NCBI GenBank assembly: GCA_963971305.1
Contig: OZ020306.1
Location: 55,526,686-55,590,685 of the forward strand
Direction of reading: 5' to 3'
Source of the DNA: Arcuatula senhousia
Taxonomy: Eukaryota; Mollusca; Bivalvia; Mytilida; Mytilidae
DNA: 64,000 bases
Shown: in pieces, positions 52,837 through 64,000 of the stretch
How positions within the stretch are numbered: position 1 is the stretch's first letter
Layout: every line of letters begins with the position of its first letter
Translations under genes and position numbers: made by a program
Notes under the pieces: model-generated
What the model saw: only the letters and a program-made list of their open reading frames with translations
Databases searched by the model: none
Told to the model about the DNA's origin: nothing

Positions 52837-55085
52837 ATAAAAAGCTACGCCAAGCGCAGCATGATACGACCAAAACGATGTTGAACCCTGTGTATTTGCG
52901 GCCCAATATGGATTGTCAAATACTATGGACACATGCAGCTCATGGTGAACTCACAAAGCTTTTTGACACATGCATTCTTTGGGGAACTTTGAATTACATA
53001 TATATTTGAATTTTGTTTATACATTTATATAGTCTATACCAACCTTCAAGGAAAACTCATAATGCGCCTTTGGCCCCTTTCATTCCTAATAGAAGTAGAT
53101 ATTGCAAATCTGAATGGAAAATGCTGGCAGGGATTTTTACAAGGATTCACATAAACAAGACCAATCGATGTCTGGCCTTGCGTCGCACGGCAAAACGTTG
53201 AACCCTGTACGTTCTAGGCCCAATATGGACAGTCAAAATATTTTGACACTAGCATCCTATGGTGGACTTACAAAGCATATTTGTCACATGCCACCCAATA
53301 TTGTAAAAATACACAAAAAATAGTTTCTATTTTTCCCCTTTTGGTCCCCTTATTGCTAAACAGAAAAGGTGGGTCAAGAAAACTTGTATCCTCCATTTTG
53401 TATCCAATATATGACCAAAATTAAGTTGTAAAAAAAAATTCTAAATTGGACCATAGATAAAAAATGTCACATTTTTGCCCCTTTTGGGTCCCTCATTCCT
53501 AAACAAAAAGAGAGGGGACACCCAAAATCATCACCACCCTTTAATTTATGGTGAGTAACACTACTATAAAGTTTCATAGCATTTGGTCAACCAAAACAAG
53601 TTGTTGTGGAAACAAAATAAAAAGTTGCTTTTTTTGGCCCCTTTAGGGCCCTTAGGCACGGACCATTTGATTTTCTGGGGGGGGGCTGGGATTTTACCTT
53701 GAGGCGGGAAATTTTTTTTGCCCACTTTGCGGGCCAGATTATTTTTTTCACACAGATATTAGGCAAGGAAATTTTGTTGGCAAGATTATTTTTTTCAATT
53801 GGCAAGATTGAAACCAGATTATTTTTTTCAACTAGGTGCTGGCCAGATTATTCTTTTTACAAAAATCAGGGCCGGGAAATGTTTTTCAAAAAAATCCCAG
53901 CCCCCCCCCCCGAATATCAAATGGTCCGTGCCTAAGTTTCTAAACGGAAAAAGAGGGGACACCCAAAATCAGCCCAATCCTTCCTTTTATGGTAAGTAAC
54001 ATTACTGTAAAGTGTCATAGCATTTGGTCAACCAGAACAAAAGTTATTGTGGAAAAAAATAAAAAATCGCTTTTTTGGCCCCTAATTTCTACACGAAATT
54101 ATAAAATGACTCCAAAAGGGGAGGTGCACATCTTCAATATATCTGTTATCACTGTGTACAATTTCAGAAAGATCTAGTGTTTGGTTTTTGAGATTCAGAT
54201 TACACAAGACAGGCACCCCATATCGGGACGGACGGACAGACGGACGGACGGAGTGACCCAACTACTAGACCTGCTTTCGCCTTCGGCGACGCAGGTAAAA
54301 AAACTGATTTTGAAAAATGGACCTCAAATGAAAAAAGTCGCTTTTTGGATGTGGTCCCTTTTTGACCCCTCACAGCAATGTGACGGTTGTAGATACTTCA
54401 AACCTGTCGTTACATTTTCCTGACAGAATTTATTGAGGACTACAAATGAAAAAAATAACAAATTGTATGAAAAAATAATGCTCTACAGCAGTTTTGTTTT
54501 AACATCATTTTACCCCCTTTAGGTCCCCTTTTCTTTGAAATGGTAGGGGCCATATTCCCTTAATACATGAGGAAACTTTCTCTAGTGGTTAGATACATCA
54601 TTTTGAAACAATGTAACAATTGGTCAGCCCACTACAACTTTTTTTTTAAATAAAACCATTTGTTAAGACAAACTCTTATAGACGTTTTTGTCCCCTTTGA
54701 CCCCTTAATTCTCGAAAACGGTATGAGATATCGCCAATCTGATTGAAAAATGCAGGCAGGGATTATTACAAGGATTCCAATGAAAAAAGGATGCTGAAAA
54801 TCGTATCACAAATAAAAAAGTCGATTTTTTTTTTTGGTGTGGCCCCTTTTTGGCCCTTATATCAATACATGTATAACGGTACAAGATGCATCAAAACTGT
54901 TGTTACATTTTAATTGGTTACAAAATCTATTGAGGTATATTAAAACCGAAAGAATATGGAATATGTGACAGAAAGACACAATCCACATATTAAAGAAGAA
55001 TGATCAAAATCGGATAAAAATTAAACATTCTACAGACGTTTTGTCAATACACAAATTTTAGCCCCTTTTTCTGAAACGGAAGGGG
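52837..55085 (+). mobile_element. Family B-related mosaic nested in family A
   Basis: Starts like family B. Contains units with GGCCCC and AATCATCACCACC, a GACGGACGGACAGACGGAC tract (54229), a hairpin end TTCGCCTTCGGCGA (about 54278) with AGGTAAAAA, then further units to 55085. Probably more than one element merged. The TIR element at 53652-53935 is inserted in it. Confidence 0.55.
53652..53935. mobile_element. 284-bp element with perfect 20-bp TIRs
   Basis: TTAGGCACGGACCATTTGAT at the left is exactly inverted at the right (53916-53935). The interior consists of variants of GCCAGATTATTTTTTTCA plus G- and C-runs. No ORF; protein-like frames over it are repeats. The start resembles 9108-9322. 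Confidence 0.85.
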
Positions 55086-55963
55086 CCGGAAACCCCAACT
55101 GCAACCCTATGCAGACTTTTGTAGAGCTAAATAAGCTGAACCTTTAAGCGAGCAACACCTTTTCCCTATCTGCAATAGTTTTCGAATTCTGTAGGCCAAA
55201 AACATGAAAAATGTTATTTTAGGGCATGTAACACCTATAAGGGGACATCTGACAACTTCGACCCTATAAAGACTTTTGAAGAGCTAAAAGAGCTGAACAT
55301 TTAAGCTAGCAATACCTTTTCTGTATCTGCTATGGTTTTCATTCTACAGGCCAAAAACATGAAAAAACGTTATTTTAGCGATCGTACTGACAACTTCGAT
55401 CCTACGGAGACTTTTGTAGAGCTTATTGAGCTGAATATTTAAGCAAGCAACCGCTTTCTTCTATCTGCAATTGTTTTCATTCTATAAGCCAAAAGCACTA
55501 TTTCCCCCCTTAAGGGGTGATCTGACAACTTCGACCGTATGGAGACTTTTGAAGAGCTAAATGGGCTGAACATTTAAGCAAGCGACAGCTTTTGCAGTTT
55601 TCTCTATCTGCTTTATTTTTCATTCTGTAGACCAAAAACATGAAAAAACACAATTTTATACCTTTAAGGTGCTGTATCCCCCACAAAGGATAATCTGACA
55701 ACTTCGACTAGATGAAGATTTTTGTAGAGCTTTTAATGCTGAAGCAGTAGGGTGGCATCAGATTTCGTCCATCTCTTATACTTTTTGATTTATTAGCCAA
55801 AAACAGTAGTCTGACCCCTCCTGGTCTATATTTAGAAACGGCGGTCATGTTTTTTGACGGATCAAAAATCGGAACACTGTTTTGGTGCAGGACACCCTAA
55901 GAATTATTCATACCAAGTTTCATTAAATTCTGTTCAGTAGTTTCAGAGGGAAAACATTTTAAA

Positions 55964-56040
55964 TAAAAAGCTTCGCCGAGGCGCATCATGATACGATCGC
56001 AACATGTTGAACCCTGTACATTTTAGGCCAAATATGACAA
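55964..56040 (+). repeat. Family B 5' fragment
   Basis: AAAAAGCTTCGCCGAGGCGC, then ATACGATCGCAACATGTTGA and GTACATTTTAGGCC: the first 75 bases of family B only, ending abruptly. Confidence 0.65.
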
Positions 56041-56318
56041 ACCTATATGAATCATCTCCTGCTGATCATTGATATAAAACTTATTAATTATTAGTTTTAT
56101 TTTCAGTATGTGTGCACTGACATGCTAGCACGGAAACTAAACGGCACGAATATTTTTGTCTCCAATTGTTATCTATGGACAATAAAATTACAAAGCTAAC
56201 TTAAACATGTTACAACAGCGACAACTAAAATTCAGTCGTCCTTCTACGAAAAAGAGACTGTACAAACATTTCCTGGTTTACAGTATCAAATACCTTCTTC
56301 TAATTTCTATGCATTTTT
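56041..56318. other. Unannotated stretch
   Basis: No repeat or coding feature recognised. Confidence 0.4.
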
Positions 56319-56625
56319 AGCTCACCTGACCTGAAGGGTCATGTGAGCTATTGTCATCGTCAGGCGTCCGTGTTAACTTTTCTTCAAAGATCTTCTTCTA
56401 TGAAACCACTCAAGGTATTGCTTTCAAACTTTGTACACTTGATCTTTATTATGTCCTCTACCAAGTTTGTGAAACTTGTGAAGGTCAACCAACAAACATG
56501 GCCGCTGTTACTAAAAATAGAACATGGGGGTGAGACCATAGTTTTTAGCTAAAAGCTCAAAAAGTATAAGAGATAGAGAAAATCCAAAGCTACCTTCCTT
56601 CTTCAGCATCAAAAGCTCTACAAAA
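56319..56625 (-). repeat. Family A 3' end, minus orientation
   Basis: TTTTTAGCTCACCTGACCTG, a hairpin, GTCAGGCGTCCG and the tail module inverse, ending at AGCTCTACAAAAGTTT. Confidence 0.65.
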
Positions 56626-56629
56626 GTTT

Positions 56630-56797
56630 GTTTGCCCAAACGCTACCTATCCCAAAAATTCCTGCCTACTTGAATTTTTTTAATAAAAATAATCATCCCT
56701 TGGGTAATTATGAGGAAAATTAAGTTAGCTGGTATCCCAAATATTTTTCCCTTCAACCTACTCATACTTTGGTGACATGGTTAGGGTTCGGGCAAAC
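56630..56797. mobile_element. 168-bp TIR element
   Basis: GTTTGCCCAAACGCTACC at the left; the inverse of the right end is GTTTGCCCGAACCCTAACC. No clear target duplication, since the left flank is truncated family A. No ORF. Confidence 0.6.
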
Positions 56798-56984
56798 GGA
56801 ACTATTTCTAATTGTGGCCTTACTGGTATCATAATTTTTATTGTACTTTATAATAATACCCTTTTATGAAAGAAATCATATAACATCTATGTAAGGAATG
56901 CTTTCATTGCTGTTCATCTCTTCTTGTCAAAGTAATACCTTCACCATCAAATACTCCATGTAGAAGTAAGGGACAGACCCTAGT

Positions 56985-57200
56985 ACCGGTTTCAGTTGAA
57001 AGCTATGCTAAGGACAAGTTCAACCACTGGTTCTGAGTTGAATTTTATACTAAGGACAAGTTCAAACTCTGGTTTCAGTAGAATTCTTTTAGCCAAGGAC
57101 AAGTTCATCCGCTAGTTTTAGTAGAATTCTATGCTAAGGACAAGTTCAACTTCTGGTTTAAATAGAATTCTATGCTAAGGACAAGTTCAACCACTGGTTT
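56985..57200 (+). repeat. Minisatellite, five units of 41-43 bp
   Basis: AAGGACAAGTTCA recurs at 57010, 57052, 57095, 57136 and 57177, with AATTCTATGCT and CTGGTTT between. Noncoding. Confidence 0.85.
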
Positions 57201-57277
57201 TATATCATTATATCTTTACATTTTTCCTTTGATGTTTGCCGCTGATAAACCCTGTATCATGAACAAAAAACATTTAA

Positions 57278-58622
57278 AACAAGAGGCTCCCAGGAGCCTG
57301 AATCGCTCACCTGGTCTTGATGTTGACCCTATACTTTTGTAGAGCTAAATGAGCTGAACATTTGAGCAAGCAACAGCTTTTCTCTACCTGCAATAGTTTT
57401 CATTCTATAGGCCAAAAACACCATTTTTCACCTATAAGGGGCCATAACCCATATAAGGAGTCATCTGACAACTTCGACCCCATGGAGACTTTTGTAGAGC
57501 TAAATGAGCTGAACATTTAAGCAAGCAACAGCTAATCTCTATCTGCAATAGTTTTCATTCTGTAGGCCAAAAACATGAAAAATCTTTTTTTTAGGGGCTG
57601 TAACCCCTATAAGGGGTCTTCTGACAACTTTGACCCTATGGAGAATTTTGTAGAGCTAAATGAGCCGAACATTTAAGCAAGCAACAGCTTATCTCTATCT
57701 GCAATAGTTTTCATTCTGTAGGCCAAAAACATGAAAAATAGCTATTTTTCAGGGGCCGTAACCCCTATAAGGAGTCATCTGACAACTTCGACCCTATGGA
57801 GAATTTTGTAGAGCTAAATGAGCTGAACATTTAAGCAAGCAACAGCTAATCTCTATCTGCAATAGTTTTCATTCTGTAGGACAAAAACCATGAAAAATCG
57901 CTATTTTTCATGGGCCGTAACCCCTATAAGGGGTCATCTGACAACTTGGACCTTATGGAGAATTTTGTAGAGCTAAATGAGCTGAACATTTAAGCAAGCA
58001 ACAGCTAATCTCTATGTGCAATAGTTTCCATTCTGTAGGCCAAAAACATGAAAAATGGCAATTTTTCACCTTTAAGGGGCCATAACCCCTATAAGGAGTC
58101 ATCTGACAACTTCGACCCTATGGAGACTTTCGTAGAGCTAAATGAGCTTAACATTTAAGCAAGCAACAGCTAATCTCTATCTGCAATAGTTTTCATTCTG
58201 TAGGCCAAAAACATGAAAAAATGCTATTTTTCACCTTTAAGGGGCCGTAACCCCTATAAGGGGTCATCTGACAACTTTGACCAAATGGAGACTTTTGTAG
58301 AGCTTTTGATGCTGAATCAGTAGCGTGGCCTCAGATTTCATCTATCTCTTATACTTTTTGATTTATAAGCCAAAAACAGTAGTCTGACCCCCTAGTCTAT
58401 TTTTAGTAACGGCGGCCATGTTTTTTGACAGATCAAAAATCGAAACACAAGTTTGGTGCAGGACACCCTAAGGATCAATCATACCAAGTTTCATTCAATT
58501 CTGTTCAGTAGTTTCAGAGGAGAAGATTTTTGAAAATTGTTAACGGACGACGACGACGACGACGACGGACACCAAGTGATGGCAATAGCTCACATGGACC
58601 TTTGGTCCAGGTGAGCTAAAAA
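57278..58622 (+). mobile_element. Family A element, near-complete example
   Basis: Head AACAAGAGGCTCCCAGGAGC and AATCGCTCACCTGG. Six units with GAGCTAAATGAGCTGAACAT spaced 155-165 bp (57351, 57506, 57662, 57820, 57979, 58144). Then GATGCTGAATCAGTAGCGTG, AGTCTGACCCCCTAGTC, GTTTCAGAGGAGAAGATTTT, (GAC)n and a hairpin CATGGACC/GGTCCAGGTG with AGCTAAAAA. Confidence 0.85.
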
Positions 58623-60589
58623 GGGGGGGGGGTCGCGAAAATTTATTCGCAATTTTGTATCTCAATTTGACAAGAACAAACGTGCAAAAAATAATTTCAT
58701 AATCGGACCACAAACATTTGACAAATAAAAAAGTTTCAATTTTGGCCCCTTTTGGCCCCTAATTACAAAACAGGGAAAAATAAGGGGGGGGGCGTGAAAA
58801 TTCATCAGGTTCATTCTTTGTAAGAAACATTCTGACAAATTTCACAGCAATAGACCAACTAGGACCAAAGTTATGAAGGAAACAAATAAAATATTTGAAT
58901 CTTTTACCCCTTTTGGGCCCCTAATTTTGAAACAAAAAAAGGGTGGACCCCCAAAATCAATCCCATTCATCCTTTTAAAGTAAGGAACATTATTGCCCAA
59001 TTACAAAGCGATCAGATAACTAGAACTAAAGTTTTCATGGCAACAAACATATAAGGCCATCCTTAAACTAGATAATGTGTCTATGAGCCACAGGATGGCC
59101 CTCCCGTTCTTGAAATATCATTGACCCTCGATGTGTATTACCTGGGATATGGACCTTTACCAAGAAATTGATCAAAAGTGTTCATGTGTAAAATATAGGT
59201 CGCGGTGACCTTATTTCTGATGGGTGGTGCCATGTACCAAGACTCATGGAGAAGTGAAATATTATTGACCCCTAACATGTAGTATTCAAGATATGGACCT
59301 TAACAAAGAACTTAACCGAAGTCATTCATGCGTAAAATATAGATCACAGTGACTTCATTTCTAGTGGACGGTGTCATTTTACCCAAGACACATCTAGTGG
59401 TGAAATATCATTGACCCCCAACATCTAGTATCCAAGTTATGGACCTTAACCAAGAACTTAACCGAAGTCGTTCATGCATAAAATATAGATCACAGTGACC
59501 TAATTTTTATTGGGTGGTTTCATGTTACCCAAGACACATCTAGTGGTGAAATACCATTGACCATCAACATGTAGTATCTGAGATATGGACCTTAACCAAG
59601 AACTTAACCAAGTTCATTCATGCGTAAAATATAGGTCACAGTGACCTAATTTCTAGTGGGTGGTGTCACCTTACCTAAGACACATCTAGTAGTGAAATAT
59701 CATTGACCCCCAACATCTAGTATCCAAGTTATGGACCTTAACCAAGAACTTAACCGAAGTCATTCATGCGTAAAATATATGTCACAGTGACCTAATTTCT
59801 AGTGGGTGGTGTCACCTTACCTAAGACACATCTAGTAGTGAAATATCATTGACCCCCAACATCTAGTATCCAAGTTATGGACCTTAACCAAGAACTTAAC
59901 CGAAGTCATTCATGCGTAAAATATAGGTCACAGTGACCTAATTTCTAGTGGGTGGTGTCACCTTACCTAAGACACATCTAGTGGTGAAATATCATTGACC
60001 CCGAACATCTAGTATCCAAGCTATGGACCTTAACCAAGAACTTAACCGAAGTCGTTCATGCATAAAATATAGGTCACAGTGACCTAATTTCTAGTGGGTG
60101 TTGTAGCCCTACCCAAGACCCATCTGGTGGTGAAATATCGTTGACCCCCAACATCTAGTATCAGAGTAATGGACCTTAACCAAGAACTTAACCAAAGTGT
60201 TACGGACGTTTGTACGGACGTTTGTACGGACGTACGGACGGACGGACGGACAAGAGTAAAACTATATGTCCGATCCACATACGTGGTCGGGCCATAAAAA
60301 TTATTTGTTTGCTGCTTACCTACTCACATTTTTCAATGTGAGTAGGTAGGTAGGTGAATTATTTTTTTTTACTGAAAAAAGCAAAAAAGTGCCTTATTTT
60401 TTAAGAAAGTATGCTAAAAATAGAATAAAAAAAAATTATTCCCAGGGAGGGTGATAAAATTTTTTGAGTCGGTAGGTTTCACAGTGAGTTGGTCTAAAAC
60501 AGCAAACCAACATTTTTTTAAGGACGGCCTTACGCCTAAGTTGCAATTTTAACCCCTTTTTTCCCCCTTAATTTTTAAACAAAACAAGA
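58623..60589 (+). mobile_element. Family B interior with a nested tandem-unit element (family E)
   Basis: 58623-59050 and 60537-60589 are family B interior. Between them, 59051-60536 has inverse ends TAAGGCCATCCTTA and AAGGACGGCCTTA. It holds seven to eight units of about 148 bp (GTCACAGTGACCTAATTTCT, GTATCCAAGTTATGGACC), a TACGGACGTTTGTACGGACG tract and GATCCACATACGTGGTC. Noncoding. Confidence 0.7.
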
Positions 60590-62936
60590 GGCTCCCAGGA
60601 GCCTGAATCACTCACCTGGTCTTGATGCAGGGATTGGGAAGGCAGGGGGCCATGGGCCATTGGCACATCAAAAATGAAAATGGCCCCTTCTCATCTCAAA
60701 AATTTATAAAGAATAATAGGAAATGGCCCCTTGAAATTTTGAATTTCCTTTAAAAAAGTGGTAAATGGCCCTTTGCTAAAAATTCCTTCCCAGTCCCTGT
60801 TGATGTCAACCCTATGAAGACTTTTGTATAGCTAAATGAGCTGAATGTTTAAGCATGAAAAAGCTTTTCTCTTTCTGCATTAGTTTTAATTCTAAATAAT
60901 CAAAAAACACTATTATTCAACTTTAAGGGGCTGTAACTCTATAAGGGATTATCAGACAACTTCAACCCTATGGAGACTTTTGTAGAGCTAAATGAGCTGA
61001 ACATTTAAGCAAGCAACAGCTTTTCTCTATCTGCAATAGTTTTCATTCTTTAAGCCAAAAACACTATTTTGCCTATAAGGGTCTGTTACCCTTATAAGGG
61101 GTCATCTGACAACTTTGACCCTACGAAGACTTTTGTAGAGCTAAATGAGCTGAACATTTAAGCAAGCAACAGCTTTTCTCTATCTGCAATAGTTTTCATT
61201 CTTTAGGCCAAAAACACTATTTTTTTGCCTTTAAGGGGCTTTAACACCTATAAAGGGTCATATGACAACTTCCACCCCATGGAGACTTTTGTAGAGCTAA
61301 ATGAGCTGAACATTTTAGCAAGCAACAGCTTTTCTCTATCTGCAATAGTTTTCATTCTATAGGCCAAAAACACTATTTTTCGCCTTTATGGGGCTGTATC
61401 CCCTATAAGGGGTCATCTGACAACTTTAAACCTATGGAGACTTTTGAAGAGCTAAATGAGCTGGACATTTAAGCAAGCAACAGCTTTTCTCTATCTACAA
61501 TAGTTTTCATTCTATAGGCCAAAAACATGCAAAAACACTATTTTTCACCTCTAAGGGGCTGTAACCCCTATAAGGGATCATCTGACAACTTTGACCTTAT
61601 GGAGACTTTAGTAGAGCAAAATGAGCTGAACATTTAAGCAAGCAACAGCTTTTCTCTATTTGCAATAGTTTTCATTCTATAGGCCAAAAACACTATTTTT
61701 TGCCTTTCAGGGGCTTTAACCCCTATAAAGGGTCATATGACAACTTTGACCCTATGGAGACTTTTGTAGAGCTAAATGGGCTGAACATTTAAGCAAGCAA
61801 CAGCTTTTTCTATTTACAATAGTTTTCATTCTATAGGCCAAAAACACTATATTTGGCCTTTCAGGGGCTTTAACCCCTATAAAGGGTCATCTGACAACTT
61901 TGACCCTATGGAGACTTTTGTAGAGCTAAATGAGCTGAACATTTAAGCAAGCAACAGCTTTTCTCTATCTGCAATAGTTTTCATTCTTTAGGCCAAAAAC
62001 ACTATTTTTTGCCTTTAAAGGGCTTTAACACCTATAAAGGGTCATAAGTCAACTTCCACCCCATGGAGACTTTTGTAGAGCTAAATGAGCTGAACATTTT
62101 AGCAAGCAACAGCTTTTCTCTATCTGCAATAGTTTTCATTCTATAGGCCAAAAACACTATTTTTCGCCTTTATGGGGCTGTATCCCCTATAAGGGGTCAT
62201 CTGACAACTTTAAACCTATGGAGACTTTTGTAGAGCTAAATGAGCTGAACATTTAAGCAAGCAACAGCTTTTCTCTATTTGCAATAGTTTTCATTCTATA
62301 GGCCAAAAACATGCAAAAACACTATTTTTCACCTCTAAGGGGCTGTAACCCCTATAAGGAATCATCTGACAACTTTGACCTTATGGAGACTTTAGTAGAG
62401 CTAAATGAGCTGAACATTTAAGCAAGCAACAGCTTTTCTCTATTTGCAATAGTTTTCATTCTATAGGCCAAAAACACTATTTTTGGCCTTTCAGGGGCTT
62501 TAACCCCTATAAAGGGTCATCTGACAACTTTGACCCTATGGAGACTTTTGTAGAGCTAAATGAGCTGAACATTTAAGCAAGCAACAGCTTTTCTCTATTT
62601 GCAATAGTTTTCATTCTATAGGCCAAAAACACTATTTTTGGCCTTTCAGGGGCTTCAACCCCTATTAAGCGTCATCTGACAACTTTGACCCTATGGAGAC
62701 TTTTGTAGAGCTAAATGAGCTGAACATTTTAGCAAGCAACAGCTTTTCTCTATCTGCAATAGTTTTCATTCTATAGGCCAAAAACAATATTTTTGGCCTT
62801 TAAGGGGCTGTAACCCCTATAAGGGGTCATCTGGCAACTTTGACCCTATGGAGACTTTAGTAGAGCTAAATGAGCTGAACATTTAAGCAAGCAACAGCTT
62901 TTCTCTATCTACAATAGTTTTCATTCTATAGGCCAA
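60590..62936 (+). mobile_element. Long family A array with higher-order structure
   Basis: Head AACAAGAGGCTCCCAGGAGC. Fourteen or so units with the GAGCTG landmark at 60994, 61148, 61313, 61458, 61623, 61778, 61932, 62087, 62242, 62407, 62562, 62717 and 62872. Unit variants repeat with a period of about 775-784 bp. It ends where family B begins, without its own tail. Confidence 0.85.
60628..60799. mobile_element. 172-bp TIR element with 6-bp target duplication TTGATG
   Basis: CAGGGATTGGGAAGG at the left and CCTTCCCAGTCCCTG at the right. TTGATG flanks both sides (60622-60627, 60800-60805), and the uninterrupted site CTTGATGTC is present in other family A copies. The interior repeats AAATGGCCCCTT. 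Confidence 0.85.
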
Positions 62937-63402
62937 TAAAAAGCTTCGCCGAGCGCAGCATGATACGACCGCAACATGTTGAACCCTGTACATTTTAGGC
63001 CCAATATGGATAGTCTATTGCTCTGGACACATGCAGCCCATGGTGGACTGACAAAGGTTTTTGACACATGCTGCTCTGGTGGACTTTCGACCCAGGGGGT
63101 AAAAATATAAATTTTCAATTTCGTATTCTACTCTTGCAAAAAAATTGTCAAAATCGGACAAGAATTAAAAAAAATCAATTTCGGCCCCTTTTGGCCCCTT
63201 ATTATGTAACAGGTGAAAAAGGGGTGGGGTTGCAATAATAATTTCTCAAATTTGGATTCACTACTTGACAAAAATAAACTTGCAAAAAAAAATTTTTAAA
63301 TCGGACCACAAATAAAAAAGTTTTGATTTTGGCCCCATTTGGCCCCTAATTACGTAATAGGGGAAAAAGGGGGGGGGGGTTGCAAAAATTAATTCTTAAT
63401 TG
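62937..63402 (+). mobile_element. Family B element, 3'-truncated, in the family A array
   Basis: Starts ATAAAAAGCTTCGCCGAGCG inside the family A unit motif GGCCAAAAACAC. Has the GGCCCCTAATTACGTAATA units and stops at 63402, where family A sequence (AAATGAGCTGAACATTTAAG) resumes without the family B tail. Confidence 0.75.
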
Positions 63403-64000
63403 TGTAAATGAGCTGAACATTTAAGCAAGCAACAGCTTCTATCTACCTGCTATAATTTTCATTTCATAGGCCAACTAGAGGCTCCCAGGAGCCTGAATCG
63501 CTCACCTGATCTCTTATGCTAAAGCCTCTTACCTAGTGTCAACATGGTCTACATGTACTTGGTAAGTAACATTAAAGAGACAAGTTAGGATAGAAAACAC
63601 TTTTAAGCCCAAGAATACAAAGTTACAAAGCTTTCCATTTGAAAAATAAAACCAAAAAACAAACATATTAAGTTAAAATTGATTGAAAACACTTAAAAGG
63701 ATGATCTGACAATTTTGACCCTGAAATCATTTTTGTAGATCTCAATGAGCTGAACAATTTTGCAATGCTAACTATTCCTCTAACTCTTATGGCTTTTAAG
63801 ATAACGTCCAAAAACTGTGAAAATGGTCAATTTTGATGATTAAGGGGAAATAACTCCTGTAAGTAGTCATCCCACAACTTTGACTCAATGGAAAGTTTTG
63901 TAGAGCTTTTGATGCTGAAGAAGGAAGGTTGCTTTGGATTTTCTCTATCTCTTATACTTTTTTTTTCTCTATCTCTTATACTTTTTGAGCTATAAGCTAA
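63403..64000 (+). repeat. Family A remnant and a further family A head, running off the window
   Basis: One unit to about 63474, then a new head AGAGGCTCCCAGGAGCCTGA (63477) with diverged units. Ends at the window edge in TTTTGAGCTATAAGCTAA. Confidence 0.65.

Larger units (their letters stand above)
52696..55963 (+). mobile_element. Family A element split by a large family B-type mosaic
   Basis: Head TAACAAGAGGCCCCCCAAGA at 52696. Array units run to 52836 and resume at about 55090 (GAGCTAAATAAGCTGAACCT), continuing to about 55960 with the tail module TTCAGTAGTTTCAGAGGG. The family B-like sequence 52837-55085 lies between and begins AAAAGCTACGCCAAGCGCAG. Noncoding. Confidence 0.65.

Noticed and set aside
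53587..53999. Overlapping frames rich in KIIWPAKW or LFFSIGKIETRLFFS
   Set aside because: They arise from the motif-repeat interior of the TIR element at 53652-53935.

Overview
This is eukaryotic nuclear DNA, AT-rich, with introns (GT-AG), low gene density and very heavy mobile-element load. The gene families (a lone P2X7-type cysteine-rich domain gene, an ankyrin/Mab-21 nucleotidyltransferase, a stathmin-domain gene, a CSRNP gene and mitochondrial ribosomal protein S17) and the repeat types (hammerhead-ribozyme retrozyme, Penelope-like element, many small elements with central tandem repeats of about 150-170 bp) point to a bivalve mollusc, most likely a mussel. The species is an inference.

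Layout. 1-290: last exon and 3' end of an unidentified plus-strand gene. 2157-4032 (-): three-exon gene for a P2RX7_C-type zinc-binding domain protein. 6690-9090 and 16930-19290: two copies of a 2.4-kb segmental duplication, each with a complete three-exon gene (-) for a stathmin-domain-like protein and its promoter. The roughly 8 kb between them is nested retrotransposon debris: a degraded LINE (9.4-12.0 kb) and an L1/Tx1-like LINE split by a Penelope-like element. 19507-20237: two 359-bp tandem units, each with a well-formed hammerhead ribozyme (retrozyme). 22637-29144 (-): CSRNP-like gene whose intron of about 5.8 kb holds elements nested inside one another, with an apparent one-base frameshift in the last exon. 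31.0-32.7 kb (-): LINE ORF2 remnant. 34435-36721 (+): MRPS17 in two exons. 43203-46304 (-): intronless 1033-residue ankyrin-repeat plus cGAS/Mab-21-type nucleotidyltransferase with its catalytic acidic residues intact, a candidate cGAS-like receptor. 46.5-64 kb: almost entirely repeats, with no other gene seen.

The repeats fall into recurring designs. Family A has a short head, arrays of 155-165-bp units, a GAC-rich microsatellite and a terminal hairpin. Family B has a subterminal inverted repeat TACGACCGCAA/TTGCGGTCGTA. Family C has 171-bp units. A set of 150-290-bp elements has terminal inverted repeats, motif-repeat interiors and, in three cases, clear 6-bp target duplications. Family B elements repeatedly sit in A-tracts of family A units. 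The genes do not form a pathway; they are independent eukaryotic loci separated by transposon-rich DNA.
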